A model generated the notes under the pieces. It made no database searches and was not told the DNA's origin. It worked only from the letters and a program-made list of their open reading frames with translations. The position numbers were made by a program, and so were the translations under genes. DNA of 64,000 nt, taken from positions 4,962,001 through 5,026,000 of the forward strand of contig NC_079889.1 in assembly GCF_029227915.1 (NCBI RefSeq), in the 5' to 3' direction. Positions 22,500-34,104 of this stretch are shown here, piece by piece. Source of the stretch: Hydractinia symbiolongicarpus (Eukaryota; Cnidaria; Hydrozoa; Anthoathecata; Hydractiniidae). Every line of letters begins with the position of its first letter. The first letter of the stretch is position 1.

Positions 22500-24855
22500 T
22501 GGAAGGAATAGTACAATAGTAACCTGCGCAGGCAGAGGGAACCACGTGATTTACGTGTGAGGCCTTTATGGGACTGCGAAAGGCCATATTACAGCCTTTA
22601 TAGGACTGTGCACGTAGTTAAGAACGTTCTAAGGCGACGTCGCTAATGAAAATAACTTGGGACGTTGTAGCACATTGAGACTTGAAGGAATAGTCCAATG
22701 GTAACCTTCGCAGGCAGGTGAAACCACGTGATTTACGTGTGAAGCCTTTATTAGACTGCAAAATGCCATATTACGGCCTTTATAGGACTGTGCACGTAGT
22801 TAAGAGTGTTGTAAGGCCATGGCGCTAAGGAAAACCTCTTGGAACGTTGTAGTGCATTGAGACTGGAAGAAATAGTACAATGGTAAACTGCGCTGGCAGA
22901 TGGAACCACGTGATCTACGTGTGAGGCCTTTATGGGACTGCAAAAGGCCATATTACAGCCTTTATAGGACTGTGCACGTAGTTAAGAGCGTTCTAAGGCG
23001 ACGTCGCTAATGAAAATAACTTGGGACGTTGTAGCACATTGAGACTGGAAGAAATAGTCCAATGGTAACCTTTGCAGACTGGTGAAACCACGTGATTTAC
23101 GTGTGAAGCCTTTATTAGACTGCAAAAGGCCATATTACGGCCTTTATAGGACTGTGCACGTAGTTAAGAGTGTTGTAAGGCCATGGCGCTAAGGAAAACC
23201 TCTTGGAACGTTGAAGTGCATTACGACTGGAAGAAATAGTACAATGGTAACCTGCGCAGGCAGATGGAACCACGTGATCTACGTGTGAGGCCTTTATTAG
23301 ACTGCAAAAGGCCATATTACAGCCTTTATAGGACTGTGCACGTAGTTACGAGCGTTCTAAGGCGATGGCGCTAATGAAAATGACTTGGGACGTTGTAGCG
23401 CATTGAGACTGGAACAACTAGTCCAATAGTAACCTGCGCAGGCAGGTGAAACCACGTGATTTACGTGTCAGGCCTTTATTAGACTGCAAAGTGCCATATT
23501 ACGGCCTTTATAGGACTGTGCACGTAGTAAAGAGTGTTGTAAGGCCATGGCGCTAAGGAAAACCTCTTGGAACGTTGAAGTGCATTACGACTGGAAGAAA
23601 TAGTACAATGGTAACCTGCGCAGGCAGATGGAACCACGTGATCTACGTGTGAGGCCTTTATTAGACTGCAAAAGGCCATATTACAGCCTTTATAGGACTG
23701 TGCACGTAGTTACGAGCGTTCTAAGGCGATGGCGCTAATGAAAATGACTTGGGACGTTGTAGCGCATTGAGACTGGAACAACTAGTCCAATAGTAACCTG
23801 CGCAGGCAGGTGAAACCACGTGATTTACGTGTCAGGCCTTTATTAGACTGCAAAGTGCCATATTACGGCCTTTATAGGACTGTGCACGTAGTAAAGAGTG
23901 TTCTAAGGCCTCAGCGCTAAGGAGAACCACTCGGAACGTTGTAGTGCATTGAGACTGGAAGAAATAGTACAATAGTAACCTGCGCAGGCAGATGGAACCA
24001 CGTGATTTACGTGTGAGGCCTTTATTAGACTGCAAAAGGCCATATTACAGCCTTTATAGGACTGTGCACGTAGTTAAGAGCGTTTTAAGGCGACGGCGCT
24101 AATGAAAATGACTTGGGACGTTGTAGCGCATTGAGACTTGAAGGAATAGTCCAATGGTAACCTTCGCAGGCAGGTGAAACCACGTGATTTATGTGTGAAG
24201 CCTTTATTAGACTGCAAAATGCCATATTACGGCCTTTATAGGACTGTGCACGTAGTTAAGAGTGTTGTAAGGCCATGGCGCTAAGGAAAACCTCTTGGAA
24301 CGTTGTAGTGCATTGAGACTGGAAGAAATAGTACAATGGTAAACTGCGCAGGCAGATGGAACCACGTGATCTACGTGTGAGGCCTTTATGGGACTGCAAA
24401 AGGCCATATTACAGCCTTTATAGGACTGTGCACGTAGTTAAGAGCGTTCTAAGGCGACGTTGCTAATGAAAATAACTTGGGACGTTGTAGTACATTGAGA
24501 CTGGAAGAAATAGTCCAATGGTAAACTTTGCAGACTGGTGAAACCACTTGATTTACGTGTGAAGCCTTTATTAGACTGCAAAAGGCCATATTACGGCCTT
24601 TATACGACTGTGCACGTAGTTAAGAGTGTTGTAAGGCCATGGCGCTAAGGAAAACCTCTTGGAACGTTGAAGTGCATTAAGACTGGAAGAAATAGTACAA
24701 CGGTAACCTGCGCAGGCAGATGGAACCACGTGATCTACGTGTGAGGCCTTTATTAGACTGCAAAAGGCCATATTACAGCCTTTATAGGACTGTGCACGTA
24801 GTTAAGAGCGTTCTAAGGCGATGGCGCTAATGAAAATGACTTGGGACGTTGTAGT
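22500..24855 (+). repeat. Partial third copy of the 8-kb unit
   Basis: From about 22500 the sequence follows 19960 onward at offset +2539 (14 monomers minus 9). After an added dimer near 23530 the offset becomes +2903, and similarity continues to about 24855. The switch lies between 22490, where the CGTCGCAATGC variant still matches 14671, and 22540. Private changes include CACTTGATTT near 24547 and ACAACGGTAACC near 24699. It ends where the sequence becomes GGTTACATTCGC. Confidence 0.82.
23175..23902 (+). repeat. 364-bp dimer tandem duplication in the third copy
   Basis: An A-B3 dimer occurs twice (about 23175-23538 and 23539-23902), both with GAAGTGCATTACGACTGG and GTTACGAGCG. The junction monomer has a class C head (AAAGTGCC, GTAGTAAAGAG) joined to a class A body, a form not seen elsewhere in the window. 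The related segment near 20636-20990 has only one dimer. Confidence 0.78.
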
Positions 24856-27800
24856 GCATTGAGACTGGAAGGAATAGTCCAATGGTTACATTCGCAGGCA
24901 GATGGAACCACGTGATTTACGTGTGAGGCCTTTATTAGACTGCAAAAGGCCATATTACAGCCTTTATAGGACTGTGCACGTAGTTAAGAGCGTTCTAAGG
25001 CGACGGCGCTAATGAAAATGACTTGGGACGTTGTAGCGCATTGATACTGGAAGGAATGGTCCAATGGTAACCTTCGCAGGCAGGTGAAACCACGTGTGAA
25101 GCCTTTATTAGTCAGCAAAAGGCCATATTACGGCCTTTATAGGACTGTGCACGTAGTTAAGAGTGTTGTAAGGCCATTGCGCTAAGGAAAACCTCTTGGA
25201 ACGTTGTAGTGCATTGAGACTGGATGGAATAGTACAATGGTAACCTTTGCAGGCAGATGGAAACACGTGATCTACGTGTGAGGCCTTTATTGGACTGCAA
25301 AAGGCCATATTACAGCCTTTATAGGACTGTGAACGTTGTTAAGAGTGTTCTAATGCAACGGCGCTAATGAAAACGACTTGGGACGTTGTAGCGCATTGAG
25401 ACTGGAAGGAATAGTCCAATGGTAACCTTCGCAGGCAGGTGAAACCACGTGTGAAGCGTTTATTAGACTGCAAAAGGCCATAATTACAGACTTTATAGGA
25501 CTGTGAACGTTGTTAAGAGTGTTCTAAAGCAATGGCGCTAATGAAAACGATTTGGGACGTTGTAGCGCTTTGAGACTGGAAGGAATAGTCCAATGGTAAC
25601 CTTCGCAGGCAGATGGAACCACGTGATTTACGTGTGAGGCCTTTATTAGACTGCAAAAGGCCATATTACGGCCTTTATAGGACTGTGCACGTAGTTAAGA
25701 GTGTTGTCAGGCCACAGCGTTAAGGAAAACCTCTTGGAACGTTGTAGTGCATTGAGACTGAAAGGAATAGTCCAATGGTAACCTGCGCAGGCAGATGGAA
25801 CCACGTGATTTACGTGTGAGGCCTTTATTAGACTGCAAAAGGCCATATTACAGCCTTTATAGGACTGTGCACGTAGTTAAGAGCGTTCTAAGGCGACGGC
25901 GCTAATGAAAATGACTTGGGACGTTGTAGCGCATTGAGACTGGAAGGAATAGTCCATTGGTAACCTTCGCAGGCAGATGGAACCACCTGATTTACGTGTG
26001 AGGCCTTTCTTAGACTGCAAAAGGCCATATTACAGCCTTTATAGGACTGTGCACGTAGTTAAGCGAGTTCTAAGTCGACGGCGCTAATGAAAATGACTTG
26101 GGACGTTGTAGCGCACTAAAACTGGAAGGAATAGTCCAATGGTAACCTGCGCAGGCAGATGGAGCCACGTGATTGACGTGTGAGGCCTTTATTAGACTGC
26201 AAAAGGCCATATTACAGCCTTCATAGGACTGTGCACGTAGTTAAGAGCGTTCTAAGGCGACAGCGCTAATGAAAATGACTTGGAACGTTGTAGCGCATTG
26301 AGACTGGAACAACTAGTCCAATGCTAACCTGCGCAGGCAGGTGAAACCACGTGATTTAATTGTGAGGCCTTTATTAGACTGCAAAAGGCCATATTACAGC
26401 CTTTATAGGACTGTGCACGTAGTTAAGCGCGTTCTAAGTCGACGGCGCTAATGAAAATGACTTGGGACGTTGTAGCGCATTGAGACTGGAACAACTAGTC
26501 CAATGGTAACCTGCGCAGGCAGATGGAAACACGTGATTTACGTGTGAGGCCTTTATTAGACTGCAAAAGGCCATATTACAGCCTTTATAGGACTGTGCAC
26601 GTAGTTAAGAGCGTTTTAAGGCGACGGCGCTAATGAAAATGACTTGGGACGTTGTAGCGCATTGAGACTGGAAGGAATAGTCCAATGGTAACCTTCGCAG
26701 GCAGGTGAAACCACGTTATTTACGTGTGAACCCTTTATTAGACTGCAAAATGCCATACTACGGCCTTTATAAGATTGTGAACGTAGTTAAGAGTGTTCTA
26801 AGGCAACGGCGCTAATGAAAACGACTTGGGACGTTGTAGCGCATTGAGACTGGAACGACTAGTCCAATGGTAACCTGCGCAGGCAGCTGAAACCGCGTGA
26901 TTTACGTCTGCGGCCTTTATTGGACTGCAAAAGGCCATATTACGGCTTTTATAGGACTGTGCCCGTAGTTAAGAGTGTTGCAAGGCCACCGCGCCAAGGA
27001 AAACCACTTGGAACGTCGCAGTGCATTGCGACTGGAAGGAATAGTACAATAGTAACCTGAGCAGGCAGAGGGAACCACGTGATTTACGTGTGAAGCCTTT
27101 ATGAGACTGCAAAAGGCCATATTACAGCCTTTATAGGACTGTGCACGTAGTTAAGAGCGTTCTAACGCGACGTCGCTAATGAAAATAACTTGGGACGTTG
27201 TAGCGCTTTGAGACTTGAAGGAATAGTCCAATGGTAACCTGCGCAGGCAGATGGAGCCACGTGATTTACGTGTGAGGCCTTTATTAGACTGCAAAAGGCC
27301 ATATTACAGCCTTCATAGGACTGTGCACGTAGTTAAGAGGGTTCTAAGGCGACGTCGCTAATGAAAATAACTTGGGACGTTGTAGCGCATTGAGACTTGA
27401 AGGAATAGTCCAATGGTAACCTTCGCAGGCAGGTGAAACCACGTGATTTACGTGTGAGGCCTTTATTAGACTGCAAAAGGCCATATTACAGCCTTTATAG
27501 GACTGTGCACGTAGTTAAGAGTGTTCTAAGGCGACGTCGCTAATGAAAATAACTTGGGACGTTGTAGCGCATTGAGACTTGAAGGAATAGTCCAATGGTA
27601 ACCTTCGCAGGCAGGTGAAACCACGTGATTTACGTGGTAGGCCTTTATTAGACTGCAAAAGGCCATATTACAGCCTTTATAGGACTGTGCACGTAGTTAA
27701 GAGTGTTGTAAGCCATGGCGCTAAGGAAAACCTCTTGGAACGTTGTAGTGCATTGAGACTGGAAGAAATAGTACAATGGTAAACTGCGCAGGCAGATGGA

Positions 27801-29579
27801 ACCACGTGATCTACGTGTGAGGCCTTTATTAGACTGCAAAATGCCATATTACGGCCTTTATAGGACTGTGCACGTAGTAAAGAGTGTTGTAAGGCCACGG
27901 CGCCAAGGAAAACCTCTTGGAAAGTTGTAGTGCATTGAGACTGGAACGTCTAGTCCAATGGTAACCTGCGCAGGCAGCTGAAACCGCGTGATTTACGTCT
28001 GCGGCCTTTATTGGACGGCAAAAGGCCATAATACGGCCTTTATAGGATTGTGAACGTAGTTAAGAGTGTTCTAAGGCAACGGCGCTAATGAAAACGACTT
28101 GGGACGTTGTAGCGCATTGAGACTGAAACGACTAGTCCAATGGTAACCTGCGCAGGCAGCTGAAAACGCGTGATTTACGTCTGCGGCCTTTATTGGACTG
28201 CAAAAGGCCATATTACAGCCTTTATAGGACTGTGCCCGTAATTAAGAGTGTTGCAAGGCCACCGCGCCAAGGAAAACCTCTTGGAACGTCGCAGTGCATT
28301 GCGACTGGAAGGAATAGTACAATAGTAACCTGCGCAGGCAGAGGGAACCACGTGATTTACGTGTGAGGCCTTTATGGGACTGCAAAAGGCCATATTACGG
28401 CCTTTATAGGACTGTGCACGTAGTTAAGAGTGTTGTAAGGCCATGGCGCTAAGGAAAACCTCTTGGAACGTTGTAGTGCATTGACACTGGAAGGAATAGT
28501 CCAATGGTAACCTTCGCAGGCAGGTGAAACCACGTGATTTACGTGTGAAGCCTTTATTAGACTGCAAAATGCCATATTACGGCCTTTATAGGACTGTGCA
28601 CGTAGTTAACAGTGTTGTAATGCCACGGCGCCAAGGAAAACCTCTTGGAACGTTGAAGTGCATTAAGACTGGAAGAAATAGTACAATGGTAACCTGCGCA
28701 GGCAGATGGAACCACGTGATCTACGTGTGAGGCCTTTATTAGACTGCAAAAGGCCATAATACAGCCTTTATAGGACTGTGCACGTAGTTAAGAGCGTTCT
28801 AAGGCGATGGCGCTAATGAAAATGACTTGGGACGTTGTAACGCATTGAGACTGGAACAACTAGTCCAATAGTAACCTGCGCAGGCAGGTGAAACCACGTG
28901 ATTTACGTGTCAGGCCTTTATGAGACTGCAAAAGGCCATATTACAGCCTTTATAGGACTGTGCACGTAGTTAAGAGCGTTCTAAGGCGACGTCGCTAATG
29001 AAAATAACTTGGGACGTTGTAGCGCATTAAGACTTGAAGGAATAGTCCAATGGTAACCTTCGCAGGCAGGTGAAACCACGTGATTTACGTGTGAAGCCTT
29101 TATTAGACTGCAAAATGCCATATTACGGCCTTTATAGGACTGTGCACGTAGTTAAGAGTGTTGTAAGGCCATGGCGCTAAGGAAAACCTCTTGGAACGTT
29201 GTAGTGCATTGAGACTGGAAGAAATAGTACAATGGTAAACTGCGCAGGCAGGTAAAACCACGTGATTTACGTGTTAAGCCTTTATTAGACTGCAAAATGC
29301 CATATTACGGCCTTTAAAGGACTGTGCACGTAGTTAAGAGTGTTGTAAGGCCATGGCGCTAAGGAAAACCTCTTGGAACGTTGTAGTGCATTGAGACTGG
29401 AAGAAATAGTACAATGGTAAACTGCGCAGGCAGATGGAACCACGTGATCTACGTGTGAGGCCTTTATTAGACTGCAAAAGGCCATATTACAGCCTTTATA
29501 GGACTGTGCACGTAGTTAAGAGCGTTCTAAGGCGACGGCGCTAATGAAAATGACTTGGGACGTTGTAGCGCATTGAGAC
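24856..29579 (+). repeat. Diverged satellite segment with indel-bearing monomers
   Basis: This stretch has more private variants than its neighbours. Examples are 9-bp deletions (CCACGTGTGAAGC at 25086 and 25443), D-like monomers with GAACGTTGTTAAGAG and TCTAATGCAACGG, GCACTAAAACTGG at 26113, GTTAAGCGAGTTCTAAGTCG at 26060 and GATTTAATTGTG at 26352. Parts of 24900-26900 match 29970-32170 at offsets of about 5070 to 5252 with visible substitutions. It is therefore an older relative of the next block. No gene was seen. Confidence 0.78.
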
Positions 29580-32500
29580 TGGAAGGAATTGTCCAATGGT
29601 AACCTTCGCAGGCAGATGGAACCACCTGATATACGTGTGAGGCCTTTATTAGACTGCAAAAGGCCATATTACAGCCTTCATAGGACTGTGCACGTAGTTA
29701 AGAGCGTTCTAAGGCGACGGCGCTAATGAAAATGACTTGGGACGTTGTAGCGCATTGAGACTGGAACAACTAGTCCAATGCTAACCTGCGCAGGCAGGTG
29801 AAACCACGTGATTTACGTGTGAAGTCTTTATTAGACTGCAAAAGGCCATATTACAGCCTTTAATGGACTGTGCACGTAGTTAAGAGTGTTCTAAGGCCTC
29901 AGCGCTAAGGAGAACCACTTGGAACGTTGTAGTGCATTGAGAAATAGTACAATAGTAACCTGCACAGGCAGATGGAACCACATTATTTACGTGTGAGGCC
30001 TTTATTAGACTGCAAAAGGCCATACTACAGCCTTTATAGGACTGTGCACGTAGTTAAGAGCGTTTTAAGGCGATGGCGCTAATGAAAATGACTTGGGACG
30101 TTGTAGCGCATTGAGACTGGAAGGAATGGTCCAATGGTAACCTTCGCAGGCAGGTGAAACCACGTGTGAAGCCTTTATTAGTCTGCAAAAGGCCATATTA
30201 CGGCCTTTATAGGACTGTGCACGTAGTTAAGAGTGTTGTAAGGCCATTGCGCTAAGGAAAACCTCTTGGAACGTTGTAGTGCATTGAGACTGGATGGAAT
30301 AGTACAATGGTAACCTTCGCAGGCAGATGAAAACACGTGATCTACGTGTGAGGCCTTTATTGGACTGCAAAAGGCCATATTACAGCCTTTATAGGACTGT
30401 GAACGTTGTTAAGAGTGTTCTAATGCAACGGCGCTAATGAAAACGACTTGGGACGTTGTAGCGCATTGAGACTGGAAGGAATAGTCCAATGGTAACCTTC
30501 GCAGGCAGGTGAAACCACGTGTGAAGCCTTTATTAGACTGCAAAAGGCCATAATTACAGACTTTATAGGACTGTGAACGTTGTTAAGAGTGTTCTAAAGC
30601 AATGGCGCTAATGAAAACGATTTGGGACGTTGTAGCGCTTTGAGACTGGAAGGAATAGTCCAATGGTAACCTTCGCAGGCAGATGGAACCACGTGATTTA
30701 CGTGTGAGGCCTTTATTAGACTGCAAAAGGCCATATTACGGCCTTTATAGGACTGTGCACGTAGTTAAGAGTGTTTTCAGGCCACAGCGTTAAGGAAAAC
30801 CTCTTGGAACGTTGTAGTGCATTGAGACTGAAAGCAATAGTCCAATGGTAACCTGCGCAGGCAGGTGGAACCACGTGATTTACGTGTGAGGCCTTTATTA
30901 GACTGCAAAAGGCCAAATTACAGCCTTTATAGGACTGTGCACGTAGTTAAGAGCGTTCTAAGGCGACGGCGCTAATGAAAATGACTTGGGACGTTGTAGC
31001 GCATTGAGACTGGAAGGAATAGTCCATTGGTAACCTTCGCAGGCAGATGGAACCACCTGATTCACGTGTGAGGCCTTTCTTAGACTGCAAAAGGCCATAT
31101 TACAGTCTTTATAGGACTGTGCACGTAGTTAAGCGAGTTCTAAGTCGACGGCGCTAATGAAAATGACTTGGGACGTTGTAGCGCACTAAAACTGGAAGGA
31201 ATAGTCCAATGGTAACCTGCGCAGGCAGATGGAGCCACGTGATTTACGTGTGAGGCCTTTATTAGACTGCAAAAGGCCATATTACAGCCTTCATAGGACT
31301 GTGCACGTAGTTAAGAGCGTTCTAAGGCGACAGCGCTAATGAAAATGACTTGGAACGTTGTAGCGCATTGAGACTGAAACAACTAGTCTAATGCTAACCT
31401 GCGCAGGCAGGTGAAACCACGTGATTTACGTGTGAAGCCTTTATTAGACTGCAAAAGGCCATATTACGGCCTTTATAGGACTGTGCACGTAGTTAAGAGT
31501 GTTTTAAGGCGACGGCGCTAATGAAAATGACTTGGGACGTTGTAGCGCATTGAGACTGGAAGGAATAGTCCAATGGTAACCTTAGCAGGCAGGTGAAACC
31601 ACGTGATTTACGCGTGAAGCCTTTATTAGACTGCAAAATGCCATATTACGGCCTTTATAGGACTGTGCACGTAGTTAAGGGTGTTGTAAGGCCATGGCGC
31701 TAAGGAAAAACCCTTGGAACGTTGTATTGCATTGAGACTGGAAGAAATAGTACAATGGTAAACTGCGCAGGCAGCTGAAACCGCGTGATTTACGTCTGCG
31801 GCCTTTATTGGACTGCAAAAGGCCATAATACGGCCTTTATAGGACTGTGCACGTAGTTAAGAGTGTTGTAAGGCCACGGCGCTAAGGAAAACCTCTTGGA
31901 ACGTTGTAGTGCATTGAGATTGTAAGGAATAGTCCAACGGTAACCTGCGCAGGCAGGTGAAACCACGTTATTTACGTGTGAACCCTTTATTAGACTGCAA
32001 AATGCCATACTACGGCCTTTATAAGATTGTGAACGTAGTTAAGAGTGTTCTAAGGCAACGGCGCTAATGAAAACGACTTGGGACGTTGTAGCGCATTGAG
32101 ACTGGAACGACTAGTCCAATGGTAACCTGCGCAGGCAGCTGAAACCGCGTGATTTACGTCTGCGGCCTTTATTGGACTGCAAAAGGCCATATTACGGCTT
32201 TTATAGGACTGTGCCCGTAGTTAAGAGTGTTGCAAGGCCACCGCGCCAAGGAAAACCACTTGGAACGTCGCAGTGCATTGCGACTGGAAGGAATAGTACA
32301 ATAGTAACCTGAGCAGGCAGAGGGAACCACGTGATTTACGTGTGAGGCCTTTATGAGACTGCAAAAGGCCATATTACAGCCTTTATAGGACTGTGCACGT
32401 AGTTAAGAGCGTTCTAACGCGACGTCGCTAATGAAAATAACTTGGGACGTTGTAGCGCTTTGAGACTTGAAGGAATAGTCCAATGGTAACCTGCGCAGGC

Positions 32501-34104
32501 AGATGGAGCCACGTGATTTACGTGTGAGGCCTTTATTAGACTGCAAAAGGCCATATTACAGCCTTCATAGGACTGTGCACGTAGTTAAGAGCGTTCTAAG
32601 GCGACGGCGGTAATGAAAACCTCTTGGAACGTCGCAGTGCATTGCGGCTGGAAGGAATAGTACAATAGTAACCCGCGCAGGCAGAGGGAACCACGTGATT
32701 TACGTGTGAGGCCTTTATGAGACTGCAAAAGGCCATATTACAGCCTTTATAGGACTGTGCACGTAGTTAAGAGGGTTCTAAGGCGACGTCGCTAATGAAA
32801 ATAACTTGGGACGTTGTAGCGCATTGAGACTGGAAGGAATAGTCCAATGGTAACCTTAGCAGGCAGGTGAAACCACGTGATTTACGCGTGAAGCCTTTAT
32901 TAGACTGCAAAATGCCATATTACGGCCTTTATAGGACTGTGCACGTAGTTAAGGGTGTTGTAAGGCCATGGCGCTAAGGAAAAACCCTTGGAACGTTGTA
33001 TTGCATTGAGACTGGAAGAAATAGTACAATGGTAAACTGCGCAGGCAGGTGAAACCACGTGATTTAATTGTGAGGCCTTTATTAGACTGCAAAAGGCCAT
33101 ATTACAGCCTTTATAGGACTGTGCACGTAGTTAAGCGCGTTCTAAGTCGACGGCGCTAATGAAAATGACTTGGGACGTTGTAGCGCATTGAGACTGGAAC
33201 AACTAGTCCAATGGTAACCTGCGCAGGTAGATGGAAACACGCGATCTACGTCTGCGGCCTTTATTGGACTGCAAAAGGCCATATTACGGCTTTTATAGCA
33301 CTGTGCCCGCAGTTAAGAGTGTTGTAAGGCCATGGCGCTAAGGAAAACCACTTGGAACGTTGTAGTGCATTCAGACTGGAAGAAATAGTACAATAGTAAC
33401 CTGCGCAGGCAGATGGAACCACGTGATTTACGTGTGAGGCTTTTATTAGACTGCAAAAGGCCATATTACAGCCTTTATAGGACTGTGCACGTAGTTAAGA
33501 GCGTTTTAAGGCGACGGCGCTAATGAAAATGACTTGGGACGTTGTAGCGCATTGAGACTGGAAGGAATAGTCCAATGGTAACCTTCGCAGGCAGGTGAAA
33601 CCACGTTATTTACGTGTGAACCCTTTATTAGACTGCAAAATGCCATACTACGGCCTTTATAAGATTGTGAACGTAGTTAAGAGTGTTCTAAGGCAACGGC
33701 GCTAATGAAAACGACTTGGGACGTTGTAGCGCATTGAGACTGAAACGACTAGTCCAATGGTAACCTGCGCAGGCAGCTGAAAACGCGTGATTTACGTCTG
33801 CGGCCTTTATTGGACTGCAAAAGGCCATATTACGGCCTTTATAGGACTGTGCCCGTAATTAAGAGTGTTGCAAGGCCACCGCGCCAAGGAAAACCACTTG
33901 GAACGTCGCAGTGCATTGCGACTGGAAGGAATAGTACAATAGTAACCTGCGCAGGCAGATGGAACCACGTGATTTACGTGTGAGGCCTTTATTAGACTGC
34001 AAAAGGCCATATTACAGCCTTTATAGGACTGTGCACGTAGTTAAGAGCGTTCTAAGGCGACGGCGCTAATGAAAATGACTTGTGACGTTGTAGCGCATTG
34101 AGAC
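29580..34104 (+). repeat. 4525-bp tandem duplication, copy 1 (25 monomers)
   Basis: The segment recurs at constant offset +4525. Landmarks are GGAATTGTCCAATGG at 29584/34109, the 8-bp-deleted ATTGAGAAATAGTAC near 29936/34461 and TTCAGGCCACAGCG near 30776/35301. 4525 is 25 monomers minus 25 bases, matching two 9-bp deletions, one 8-bp deletion and one inserted A (CCATAATTACAG). Private differences from copy 2 include AAAGCAATAG near 30833 and GGCCAAATTAC near 30912. Confidence 0.88.

Larger units (their letters stand above)
14722..22500 (+). repeat. 8-kb segmental duplication, copy 2
   Basis: This tandem partner of 6723-14721 follows directly. It is nearly identical in the positions I compared; one clear substitution is 10993 A against 18992 T. 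The junction monomer at 14558-14739 begins as class E and then switches to the GATCTACG end found at 6720, which is the crossover point. Net length differs from copy 1 by one lost dimer (364 bp, near 19220) and one gained monomer (near 21000). Confidence 0.87.
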
